Shown here: in pieces, positions 1-5,412 of the stretch
How positions within the stretch are numbered: position 1 is the first letter of the stretch
How the letters are laid out: the number at the start of each line of letters is the position of its first letter
From: Verrucomicrobiaceae bacterium
GTDB taxonomy: Bacteria > Verrucomicrobiota > Verrucomicrobiia > Verrucomicrobiales > Verrucomicrobiaceae
DNA: 5,412 nucleotides
Reading direction: 5' to 3'
Assembly: GCA_947463285.1 (NCBI GenBank)
Contig: CANHTV010000270.1
Span: forward strand, 1 to 5,412
Notes under the pieces: generated by a model
Told to the model about the DNA's origin: nothing
What the model saw: only the letters and a program-made list of their open reading frames with translations
Databases searched by the model: none
Made by a program: the position numbers and the translations under genes

Positions 1-777
1 CCAGTTCACAAAGTCCGCGCTGCGATGCAGCCGCACGACCCTGCCTTGATAGTGATGGGTGGAAGGCATCGCGTTCTGAGCGGTGAGGAAATACTGCCCG
101 TCCCACTGATACAAGCCGCCACAGGGTTCGAGGTGAAAGCCCGGCACCAGCAGATCTTCCTTTCGAAGCTCGGCTTTGATGGGTTGAACGTCTTTGACGG
201 GTTTCCAGGTCAGCCCGTCAGCACTCACGAAAGGCAGCAAGGTGCCGAGTCGTGTGTGATGCCGGAAATAAACGTGGGTGGTCATCTTGTAACGTCGGGC
301 AGGATCAGGATCAGAGTCATCTTTGATCACCTTGAGGTTCACAAATCCCCAGGCCGCGCCGACGTCGATGAGGTTGTTGTTTTTTGTGCCGCCAAATTTC
401 ACTAGGCCAAGATTGGGCTTCGTCCAATTCACCCCATCAGCACTTTCTGCATAAGCCGCACGCCAGCGGGCTGAGGCGATGTTGCTGTTAACCGCATCAT
501 CAAAGGCCACATACCACATCCGATAGCGGCCGCCGTCATGGATAACTGAGCCATAAAACTGCACGCCTTGTGCATCTGAGCTGCCGGGGGCTCCGCGTGG
601 TAAGATCGGATTCGCTGGATGCCTGACCGGTTGGCGCATTTGCAGCCTAAGATTCTGCGTGTGTGGGATCGCCACATTGTCGAAGGAGAACAGGGTCAGT
701 GCCTTGGTTTCATCAAACAAGTCAGCTGCGATGACTGGCGTGGAGGCAATGAGAAAGGCGGTGAATAGCAGCTTCAT
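1..777 (-). CDS. Secreted glycosyl hydrolase-like beta-propeller protein (3' end outside window)
   Basis: The frame is open for 259 codons from the ATG at 777-775 to the window edge, so the C-terminus is missing. It begins with a clear Sec signal peptide: Lys at residue 2, a hydrophobic core at about 3-16, and a likely signal peptidase I cut after VIA (residues 15-17). The mature part has the repeating short motifs of five-bladed propeller proteins related to the GH32/GH43 fold: NPIL (56-59), GGRYRMWY (82-89), SADGVNWTKPNLGL (112-125), SADGLTW (185-191), DGQYF (226-230) and SADFVNW (253-259). The three S-A-D-x-x-x-W copies lie about 70 residues apart, as expected of blade-length repeats. The family is common in Planctomycetes and Verrucomicrobia and is usually annotated as hypothetical or glycosyl hydrolase. 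I cannot assign a substrate or catalytic residues. No Shine-Dalgarno sequence precedes the ATG, which I chose because it places the signal peptide at the N-terminus. The gene is transcribed divergently from the gene at 962. Confidence 0.85.
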   Translation of the reverse strand, partial: MKLLFTAFLIASTPVIAADLFDETKALTLFSFDNVAIPHTQNLRLQMRQPVRHPANPILPRGAPGSSDAQGVQFYGSVIHDGGRYRMWYVAFDDAVNSNIASARWRAAYAESADGVNWTKPNLGLVKFGGTKNNNLIDVGAAWGFVNLKVIKDDSDPDPARRYKMTTHVYFRHHTRLGTLLPFVSADGLTWKPVKDVQPIKAELRKEDLLVPGFHLEPCGGLYQWDGQYFLTAQNAMPSTHHYQGRVVRLHRSADFVNW

Positions 778-869
778 GAGAAATGGTCTGTGTTCAGGTT
801 AAAGCATAGCCGCTGATGCTGTTGAGAGGCCAGATGGAAAAACATGAGGTTCTCACTTTCTAAAATATT

Positions 870-942
870 ATATTTATATAATATATAATAAATATCAATT
901 ATATTAGACTCATTATTGTTTATGGTATAATATTTATATAAT
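870..942. repeat. 13-bp direct repeat pair and overlapping inverted repeat in the AT-rich block
   Basis: ATATTTATATAAT occurs exactly at 870-882 and again at 930-942, offset by 60 bases. The first copy also begins an inverted repeat: ATATTTAT (870-877) pairs with ATAAATAT (888-895) across a 10-base loop. These could be paired protein-binding sites in the divergent promoter. The sequence is low-complexity, though, so a chance origin is quite possible. Confidence 0.4.
923..942 (+). promoter_or_regulatory. Candidate extended -10 promoter for the exported protein gene
   Basis: TGGTATAAT at 923-931 is a perfect extended -10 (TGnTATAAT). It would start transcription near 938, leaving a leader of about 24 bases before the ATG at 962. 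No good -35 lies at the usual distance, which extended -10 promoters tolerate. An alternative is TTGTTT (916-921) with TATAAT (937-942) and a short 15-base spacer. In such AT-rich DNA chance matches are frequent, so the exact start is uncertain. Confidence 0.4.
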
Positions 943-961
943 CTGTAAATAAAACGATATT

Positions 962-2167
962 ATGTTGAAACTCAAGTCCTCCACTCTTCGCGTCCTGAAG
1001 GTTCTCTTGACTGTCACGTTGATGACATCGGCGCTTACTGTTTCAGCCCAGCTGCCCAGCACCACAGCGGGCACATATCAGGCGCTGCTTGATCACCATG
1101 CTTGGTACAATGGTGGATATGGTGGCAGTCTGCGCATCACGGTGACAACTACAGGTTCGTATTCAGGGACGATCACGCGTGGTATTCATGAAAACACGAT
1201 CAAAGGCAAGTTTACACAAGCCACCGTGGAAGCTGTGCCGCAGAGCACTTTTTTTGTGCCGCGTCGTTACCCATACGCGCCGTTATTTGTGACACTTCAG
1301 ATCCCTTCTGGCGAGAATACCATCACAGGCACCTTACTCGAGCCTAGCGGAGAGATCCTCAGCATCAGTGGACGCAAAGCTGGGTTCAGCACTAAGCTGC
1401 CAGCCACCGGATACATCGGGACTTGGAATACAGCCTATGAAATCCCGGTAGTACACGTTGGTGATGCCGCTCTACCTCAGGGAGCCTGCTGGGCACGGCA
1501 GAAAATCTCCAGCAGTGGCGTGGCAACGTGGATCGGCAGACTGCCAGACGGTAACAGCTTCACCCACAGTTCGCTGCTTTCAGCGAGTGGTCATGCGGCT
1601 TTACACGTGATGTTGCATGGTTATCGGGCTTCGATTCAAGGATGGCAGGTCTTAAATGCTGAAAGCAAGACTTCCATCGCCACTCTCTATTGGATCAAGT
1701 CCGCTTTCAGCAAAACCAAGTATCCAGATGGTTTTCCGATGCTGACACTCTTGGGCAACGGCGGCAAATACACCGCACCAACTGGTAGCAATCTTATTTT
1801 TGGCATCACTTCAGGACAACAAAATGCACGTTTCGCCTTCTCTCAGGGAGGCTTGGCTAGTAGCTTCAGCCAGCCTTTCACAATGGGTGCCAAACATAAA
1901 ATCACCCTGCCAACCGGCTCGGGAAACCCTTACCAAATCAAAGCCACTCTCGATCCAGCTACGGGCATTCTTCTTGGTAGCGGAAAAGCCATCAACTACG
2001 TCAGCACCAATCCTAGCAGTGGCCGCCCTGGAACCTTCAGTGCTCTCGCGATCCCTGGAAGGAATGTTGCCCTGGGGAACTTCCAACTGCCTGTCAGTAT
2101 GGCCATAGGTGCGCAAATTCTGTCTGGAAAACTCGTGGCAGAAGAAAACGAGCTGCTGAACTACTGA
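962..2167 (+). CDS. Exported beta-rich repeat protein of unknown function, Verrucomicrobia type
   Basis: This 401-residue protein has a typical Sec signal peptide: positively charged residues 3-13, a hydrophobic stretch at about 14-27, and a likely cut after VSA (27-29). I see no other membrane segment and no sorting signal. The mature protein is rich in Gly, Ser, Thr and alternating hydrophobic residues, which suggests beta structure. Unit 1 runs from about 37 to 144 (GTY at 37-39, GSLRITV at 55-61, GSYSGTI at 65-71, KGKF at 81-84). Unit 2 runs from about 150 to 232 (GYIGTW at 150-155, GRLPDGNSF at 192-200, SIQGW at 224-228). A C-terminal part at about 244-378 contains W-x-K, YPDGF (254-258), DPATGILLGSG (331-341) and a closing RPGTFSAL...LGNFQLP (355-377). 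I recognise this pattern from uncharacterised secreted Verrucomicrobia proteins, but know no function and see no catalytic motif. The ATG has no Shine-Dalgarno sequence. It was chosen because the signal peptide follows it directly. A cell-surface or secreted binding role is only a guess. Confidence 0.85.
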   Translation: MLKLKSSTLRVLKVLLTVTLMTSALTVSAQLPSTTAGTYQALLDHHAWYNGGYGGSLRITVTTTGSYSGTITRGIHENTIKGKFTQATVEAVPQSTFFVPRRYPYAPLFVTLQIPSGENTITGTLLEPSGEILSISGRKAGFSTKLPATGYIGTWNTAYEIPVVHVGDAALPQGACWARQKISSSGVATWIGRLPDGNSFTHSSLLSASGHAALHVMLHGYRASIQGWQVLNAESKTSIATLYWIKSAFSKTKYPDGFPMLTLLGNGGKYTAPTGSNLIFGITSGQQNARFAFSQGGLASSFSQPFTMGAKHKITLPTGSGNPYQIKATLDPATGILLGSGKAINYVSTNPSSGRPGTFSALAIPGRNVALGNFQLPVSMAIGAQILSGKLVAEENELLNY

Positions 2168-2233
2168 TTTAACGGCATTCCCACCACGCTGGAGCGAACG
2201 GCCTTTTGACAAACGGCTGCAGCGCGGCACTCT

Positions 2234-2238
2234 GGGAG
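2234..2238 (+). promoter_or_regulatory. Short ribosome binding site supporting a TTG start
   Basis: GGGAG lies four bases before the TTG at 2243. It is the only purine-rich Shine-Dalgarno-like element found close to any start in this window. Together with the family's N-terminus, in which K-N-V-L-F-V-C follows almost at once, it supports TTG as the initiation codon. The spacing is a little short. Confidence 0.4.
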
Positions 2239-2242
2239 TCCT

Positions 2243-2719
2243 TTGAAAAACGTCCTCTTTGTCTGCACTGGAAACACCTGCCGCAGCCCCCTGGCTGAGG
2301 TGCTTTTCCGTGACCTCGTCAAAGATGCCACGGATTACGAGGTTGGCAGTGCGGGGACCGGGGCCTTTTCTGGGCAAAACGCCAGTCGGCATAGCGTCAG
2401 TCTCGCTAAATTCAAAGGGCTGGATTTGAGCAAGCATCAAAGCCGTGCGGTCACCATCGACCTCATCGAAAAAGCTACCCACATCTTTGCCCTCGGACGC
2501 TCCCACTTGTCTGCTCTGCTCTCCGATTATCCAGAGGCTGAGGACAAAATTTATCTCCTGAGCGAATTCACCGCTGATGATCGTCTGCGTGGGCGAGACG
2601 TTAGCGATCCTTTTGGTGGTGACCTCGAAGAATACCGCGAGATGCAGGAGCACCTCGAACAACTCCTGCCCAGTATTCATGCCTTCATTGAGCAGACCTG
2701 GAAACCTGCACAACCTTGA
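2243..2719 (+). CDS. Low-molecular-weight protein tyrosine phosphatase family protein, YwlE-like (possible protein arginine phosphatase)
   Basis: The 158-residue cytoplasmic protein has the usual length of the low-molecular-weight phosphatase family and is complete. The phosphate-binding loop is at the N-terminus, CTGNTCRS at 8-15, giving the C-x5-R-S signature with nucleophile Cys8 and Arg14. The general-acid motif DPFGG is at 122-126, followed by a family-typical Tyr at 131. The residue four after the catalytic Cys is Thr12. In B. subtilis YwlE the equivalent Thr11 favours phosphoarginine, while tyrosine-specific relatives carry a bulkier residue such as Ile there. DPFGG also matches YwlE. 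Where many members have a Met in 'LAMT', this one has FALGRSH (82-88). It starts with TTG, and no in-frame ATG would keep the catalytic loop. It lies 21 bases before the rpiB-glyA frame, probably in one transcript, matching the B. subtilis ywlE-rpiB neighbourhood. Family membership is certain. Arginine specificity is an inference, and tyrosine phosphatase or arsenate reductase-like activity is not excluded. Confidence 0.93.
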   Translation: MKNVLFVCTGNTCRSPLAEVLFRDLVKDATDYEVGSAGTGAFSGQNASRHSVSLAKFKGLDLSKHQSRAVTIDLIEKATHIFALGRSHLSALLSDYPEAEDKIYLLSEFTADDRLRGRDVSDPFGGDLEEYREMQEHLEQLLPSIHAFIEQTWKPAQP

Positions 2720-2740
2720 TTTTCCCAACCATTTCCTGAC

Positions 2741-4435
2741 ATGTCAGCCACCTCCCTGCCCCAAAAAATCTCCATCGCATCTGATCACGGCGGTCTTGCC
2801 CTGAAAAACGCCGTCGTCACCCACCTACAGACAGCTGGCTACGGCGTCGAGGACCTTGGCACGCACAACATGGACAGCGTGGATTATCCAGACTTCGCTG
2901 AACTGGTTTCCGAGCGTGTTTTAGATGGCCGCGCAGACGCCGGCATCCTCGTCTGTACCACCGGCATCGGCATGTCCATCAGTGCGAACCGACATGCAGG
3001 TATCCAGGCCAGTCTTGTGCATGATGCCGAGACCGCTGCCATCACGCGTGAGCACAACGCGTCCAACATTCTCTGCCTCGCTGGCCAAACCACACCCGTA
3101 ACAACTGCTATGGAAATCGTGGACACCTGGTTGAAGACACCCTTCGCCGGAGGCCGCCACGGCCGCAGAGTCGATAAAATGAACACCCAAGCCCACCCCC
3201 TCAGCATCCTCGCCAGCTCCGATCCCGCCGTTGCAGAAATCATTCGCGGTGAGCAGCATCGTCAGCAAAACAACATTGAGCTCATCGCCAGTGAGAACTT
3301 CACCAGCCGTGCCGTCATGGCTGCCCAGGGCTCATGTCTCACCAACAAATATGCCGAAGGTTATCCCGGCAAGCGTTGGTATGGCGGCTGTGAGGAAGTG
3401 GACAAAGTTGAGCAGCTCGCCATCGACCGCGCCTGCGAACTTTTTGGTGCCAAGTATGCCAACGTGCAGCCTCACTCCGGCTCACAGGCCAATGCCGCCG
3501 TCTATTTCAGCGTGCTTCAGCCAGGTGACAAAGTATTGGGCATGAACCTCGCTCACGGCGGCCATTTGACCCATGGAAATCCAGCCAATTTCTCAGGTCG
3601 CTTTTACAACTTCTGCCAATACGGCGTCAGCCAAACCGACGAGCGCATCGACTATGATGAGCTCGCCGATGTGGCCCAACGTGAGCAGCCCAAAATGATC
3701 ACTGCTGGAGCCTCGGCTTATCCGCGTATCATCGACTTCAAAAAGATGAGCGAGATCGCCAAAAGCGTTGGTGCCTACCTCTTCGTCGATATGGCCCACA
3801 TCGCGGGTCTCGTCGCCGGCGGAGCACATCCATCGCCGATGGAGTATGCTGACTTCGTCACGAGCACCACCCATAAGAGCCTGCGAGGCCCTCGTGGCGG
3901 TATCATCCTGACGAACAGCGAGGAGCTGATCAAGAAGATCAACAGCCAGGTTTTCCCAGGCGTTCAAGGTGGCCCGCTGATGCACGTCATCGCCGCCAAG
4001 GCCGTTTGCTTTGGGGAGTGTCTCAAGCCTGACTTCAAAGACTACACGGCGCAGGTCGTGAAAAATGCTCAGGCTCTCGCAGCTCGTATGAGCCAGCTAG
4101 GCTACCGCATTGTCAGTGGTGGCACGGATAATCACGTCATGCTCGTCGATCTCCGTCCGAAGGGGCTCAACGGCAAGGTCGCCAGCGAAACCCTCGACCA
4201 CGCAGGCATCACCGTGAACAAAAACGGCATTCCTTTCGATACCGAGAAAATCACCCTCGGTGGTGGCATCCGTATCGGCACTCCAGCCGTCACAACGCGT
4301 GGCATGAAAGAGGCCGAGATGGTGTTGATCGCCAACTGGATCGACAAAGCTCTCAGCAACAAAGACAACGCCGCGGTTCTCGGTGAAATCAAAGCTGAGA
4401 TCGCCAAAGTGAACGAGCGTTTTCTGCTGCCATAA
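2741..4435 (+). CDS. rpiB-glyA: Fused ribose-5-phosphate isomerase B / serine hydroxymethyltransferase
   Basis: A single uninterrupted frame of 564 codons encodes two complete enzymes. Residues 1-146 are RpiB, which interconverts ribulose 5-phosphate and ribose 5-phosphate. Visible residues are SDHGG (14-18), the catalytic Cys72 in CTTGIGMSISAN, the ring-opening His105 in REHNASN, and the phosphate-binding GGRHGRRV (137-144) with Arg139 and Arg143. The usual CGTG is CTTG here. Residues 147-564 (418 residues, normal for bacterial GlyA) are the PLP enzyme that converts serine and tetrahydrofolate to glycine and methylene-tetrahydrofolate. Its marks are IELIASENF (179-187), KYAEGYPGKRWYGG (203-216), QPHSGSQAN (243-251), VDMAHIAGLVA (349-359), the PLP-binding Lys379 in TTHKSLRGPRGG, and FPGVQGGP, TDNH and GGIRIGTPAVTTRG further on. 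Both active sites look intact. The protein should be cytoplasmic, linking pentose phosphate and one-carbon metabolism. The first ATG is used because SDHGG follows closely. No Shine-Dalgarno sequence is visible. The gene sits 21 bases after the phosphatase and ends before a strong terminator. The main alternative is two adjacent genes separated by a one-base sequence error at the junction. Confidence 0.93.
   Translation: MSATSLPQKISIASDHGGLALKNAVVTHLQTAGYGVEDLGTHNMDSVDYPDFAELVSERVLDGRADAGILVCTTGIGMSISANRHAGIQASLVHDAETAAITREHNASNILCLAGQTTPVTTAMEIVDTWLKTPFAGGRHGRRVDKMNTQAHPLSILASSDPAVAEIIRGEQHRQQNNIELIASENFTSRAVMAAQGSCLTNKYAEGYPGKRWYGGCEEVDKVEQLAIDRACELFGAKYANVQPHSGSQANAAVYFSVLQPGDKVLGMNLAHGGHLTHGNPANFSGRFYNFCQYGVSQTDERIDYDELADVAQREQPKMITAGASAYPRIIDFKKMSEIAKSVGAYLFVDMAHIAGLVAGGAHPSPMEYADFVTSTTHKSLRGPRGGIILTNSEELIKKINSQVFPGVQGGPLMHVIAAKAVCFGECLKPDFKDYTAQVVKNAQALAARMSQLGYRIVSGGTDNHVMLVDLRPKGLNGKVASETLDHAGITVNKNGIPFDTEKITLGGGIRIGTPAVTTRGMKEAEMVLIANWIDKALSNKDNAAVLGEIKAEIAKVNERFLLP
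3170..3181 (+). other. RpiB-GlyA fusion junction with an out-of-frame stop beside the natural GlyA ATG
   Basis: The codons read GTC GAT AAA ATG (Val144, Asp145, Lys146, Met147). RpiB proteins normally end within a few residues of the RHxxRV motif, and GlyA proteins normally begin about 30 residues before ELIASENF, so Met147 is where a separate GlyA would start. A TAA at 3175-3177 lies in another frame, one base before that ATG. One extra base between 3172 and 3175 would give a separate rpiB ending at this TAA and a glyA starting at 3179. No Shine-Dalgarno sequence sits near Met147; GGAGG at 3149-3153 is 25 bases away and falls in conserved Gly-Gly codons. Internal initiation is therefore unsupported but not excluded. 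Confidence 0.7.
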
Positions 4436-4455
4436 TCTCACCGACAGCACTCACA

Positions 4456-4490
4456 TCGGGCCGGGAGCACATCCCGGCCCGAATTTTTTT
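4456..4490 (+). terminator. Rho-independent terminator after rpiB-glyA
   Basis: TCGGGCCGGGA (4456-4466) and TCCCGGCCCGA (4472-4482) form a perfect 11-bp, GC-rich stem around a five-base loop (GCACA). One A and then seven T follow (4484-4490). It lies 20 bases after the TAA of the fusion gene and is a textbook intrinsic terminator for the phosphatase-rpiB-glyA unit. On the opposite strand there is no matching T-run, so it should act rightward only. Confidence 0.93.
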
Positions 4491-4505
4491 ATCCCCTTTT
4501 GCCAG

Positions 4506-4514
4506 CCCCCCCCC
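4506..4514 (+). repeat. Nine-cytosine homopolymer just before the uup start
   Basis: Nine consecutive C lie four bases before the ATG at 4519, inside the 28-base gap between the terminator T-run and the gene. Such tracts are prone to slippage in replication and to miscounting in sequencing. Being upstream of the ATG, a length change would alter leader spacing, not the frame. It occupies the place where a Shine-Dalgarno sequence would be. Confidence 0.6.
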
Positions 4515-4518
4515 GCCT

Positions 4519-5412
4519 ATGCTTTCAGCCAACGAACTGACCCTCTCCTACGGAAATCAACAACTCCTCGAAGGCGTCACACTCGCCGTGAATGAAGGTG
4601 AAAAAGTAGGCCTGGTCGGGCGCAACGGCTGTGGCAAAACCAGCCTGCTGAAAATCCTCGCCGGTGTCGAAAGGCCTGACACGGGAGATCTCTCCATCCA
4701 GCGCGGATTGCGTGTCGGCTACCTGCCGCAGGAATTTGAACTCAACGGTGAAACCACCGTGCTCGCCAACATCCAATCAGGCGTGGCCGATCTCGTGGAA
4801 ATGATCCGCCGCTACGAAGCGGGAGAAGGCAGCGAGGCTGAACTCGCCGAGATGCTGCATCAAATCGAGGCTGCTGATGGCTGGAATCTCGACAGCCGCA
4901 TCCGTGCCATCACCACAGCGCTAGCCGCGCCGCCATTGGAGGCGCTCGTGGCCCCGCTTTCAGGTGGTGAAAAACGCCGTGTCGCACTCTGTCGTTCACT
5001 CATTGCCCAGCCGGAATTGCTTCTGCTGGATGAGCCCACCAACCATCTGGATTCCGAGTCCATCCGTTGGCTTGAAGAGTATTTGAAGAGCTTTCCTGGT
5101 GCCGTCATTTTCGTAACGCATGATCGCTATTTCCTTGATGTGATCGCCACCCGCATCTTGGAGATTTCTGAAGGCCGCTGTTACTCACACGAGGGCAATT
5201 ACACGGCCTATCTGGAAAGCAAAGCCGCCCGCCAGCAGATCGCCGAGCAGACAGAAAGACGTCGGCAGCGCTTCCTGCGCACTGAGCTCGAATGGGTGCG
5301 CTCAGGCGTCAAAGCGCGCGGCACCAAATCGCGGCACAGGTTGGACATGTTTTACCAGATCGAAGGCCTGGAAGCGCCTCCTGAAGAGCGTGAAATGGAT
5401 CTGCTGCTGCCA
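4519..5412 (+). CDS. uup: ABC-F family ATPase, Uup type (3' end outside window)
   Basis: The frame runs 298 codons from the ATG at 4519 to the window edge and covers the first ATP-binding domain and the following linker. Seen are Walker A GRNGCGKT (34-41), a Q-loop Gln71 in YLPQEF, the ABC signature LSGGEKRR (147-154), Walker B and D-loop LLLLDEPTNHLD (167-178) and the switch His201 in THDRYFLD. No membrane segment is present, as expected for the soluble ABC-F proteins, which act on ribosomes or on DNA metabolism and are not transporters. After GNYTAYLE (226-233) comes a charged helical linker with LEWVRSGVKARGTKSR, close to the E. coli Uup pattern (EEVWIRQGIKARRTR). This favours Uup over EttA or YheS. 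In E. coli, loss of Uup affects precise transposon excision and recombination intermediates. The second ATPase domain and the Uup C-terminal coiled coil lie outside the window. No Shine-Dalgarno sequence precedes the ATG. With the terminator only 28 bases upstream, its promoter is unclear. Confidence 0.9.
   Translation, partial: MLSANELTLSYGNQQLLEGVTLAVNEGEKVGLVGRNGCGKTSLLKILAGVERPDTGDLSIQRGLRVGYLPQEFELNGETTVLANIQSGVADLVEMIRRYEAGEGSEAELAEMLHQIEAADGWNLDSRIRAITTALAAPPLEALVAPLSGGEKRRVALCRSLIAQPELLLLDEPTNHLDSESIRWLEEYLKSFPGAVIFVTHDRYFLDVIATRILEISEGRCYSHEGNYTAYLESKAARQQIAEQTERRRQRFLRTELEWVRSGVKARGTKSRHRLDMFYQIEGLEAPPEEREMDLLLP

Larger units (their letters stand above)
778..961. promoter_or_regulatory. 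Divergent intergenic promoter region with an extremely AT-rich block
   Basis: This 184-base gap separates two genes transcribed away from each other, so it should carry both promoters. Bases 861-960 contain only 11 G or C, and 861-900 contain just one, while the flanking genes are moderately GC-rich. TATAAT hexamers occur on the plus strand at 877, 884, 926 and 937. On the minus strand TATAAT reads from 872-867 and 903-898, and a TTGATA (-35-like) reads from 898-893. The function as a promoter region is inferred from gene orientation and composition. I see no recognisable operator for a known regulator. Confidence 0.6.

Noticed and set aside
25..405. 126-codon open frame on the plus strand
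   Set aside because: It is antisense to the propeller gene, whose signal peptide and repeated motifs identify the true coding strand.
429..677. 82-codon minus-strand open frame
   Set aside because: It lies on the same strand as the propeller gene but in another frame, inside its continuous coding sequence, and has no recognisable features.
861..960. Replication origin or recombination site in the AT-rich block
   Set aside because: No DnaA-box-like cluster, no replication genes nearby, and no tRNA or integrase. A divergent promoter explains the position better.
2206..2211. Perfect TTGACA hexamer upstream of the phosphatase gene
   Set aside because: No acceptable -10 hexamer occurs 15-19 bases downstream (that stretch reads GC-rich). 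A promoter for the operon in this 75-base gap is likely on general grounds, but I cannot place it.
2168..2242. Possible terminator after the exported-protein gene
   Set aside because: Only a four-base stem (CGCT/AGCG) followed by a short T-run of four is present, too weak to call. The GCTGCAGC palindrome at 2216-2223 has no T-run after it.
1811..2728. 305-codon open frame on the minus strand
   Set aside because: It runs antisense across the end of the exported-protein gene, the intergenic gap and the whole phosphatase gene. The plus-strand genes have clear family motifs, while this product has none.
2884..3268. Two minus-strand open frames opposite the RpiB part of the fusion gene
   Set aside because: They are antisense to a strongly conserved enzyme and have low-complexity, motif-free products, as expected of shadow frames in GC-rich codons.
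4097..5108. Several minus-strand open frames opposite glyA and uup
   Set aside because: All are antisense to well-identified genes, and none has a recognisable motif or its own regulatory signals.

Overview
The window looks like part of a chromosome from a free-living member of the Verrucomicrobiota (Prosthecobacter/Verrucomicrobium-like). This placement is inferred from protein style, not from a marker gene. The pointers are an exported beta-propeller 'glycosyl hydrolase-like' protein of a kind common in Planctomycetes and Verrucomicrobia, an exported all-beta protein with repeated G-Y-x-G / GSL-x-I-x-V-x-x-x-G-x-Y-x-G patterns typical of that group, and start sites that mostly lack a Shine-Dalgarno sequence. 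I see no phage, insertion sequence, CRISPR array, tRNA or rRNA.

Layout. Bases 1-777 (minus strand) hold the N-terminal 259 codons of the secreted propeller protein, which runs off the left edge. Bases 778-961 are a divergent intergenic region. Its right-hand 100 bases are only about 11% G+C and carry several TATAAT-like hexamers, including an extended -10 box in front of the rightward gene. Bases 962-2167 (plus) encode a 401-residue exported beta-rich protein of unknown function. After a 75-base gap come two housekeeping genes in a probable operon. The first is a low-molecular-weight phosphatase starting at a TTG (2243-2719) with active-site features of the arginine phosphatase YwlE. The second, 21 bases later, is a 564-codon reading frame (2741-4435) that joins a complete ribose-5-phosphate isomerase B (RpiB) to a complete serine hydroxymethyltransferase (GlyA). 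A near-perfect intrinsic terminator (4456-4490) closes the unit. From 4519 to the right edge is the first part of an ABC-F ATPase of the Uup type.

How the genes fit together. The order phosphatase - rpiB - glyA matches the Bacillus subtilis ywlE - ywlF(rpiB) - (ywlG) - glyA neighbourhood, so the core of this window is an old conserved cluster. RpiB supplies ribose 5-phosphate and GlyA supplies glycine and one-carbon units, both inputs to purine synthesis, which gives a plausible reason to make them together. The most notable item is the direct RpiB-GlyA fusion with essentially no linker. An out-of-frame TAA lies one base before the natural GlyA start codon, so a one-base difference at the junction would separate the two genes.

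Nothing here convincingly looks like a wholly undescribed system. The fusion, the phosphatase specificity and the uncharacterised exported protein are the points worth following.
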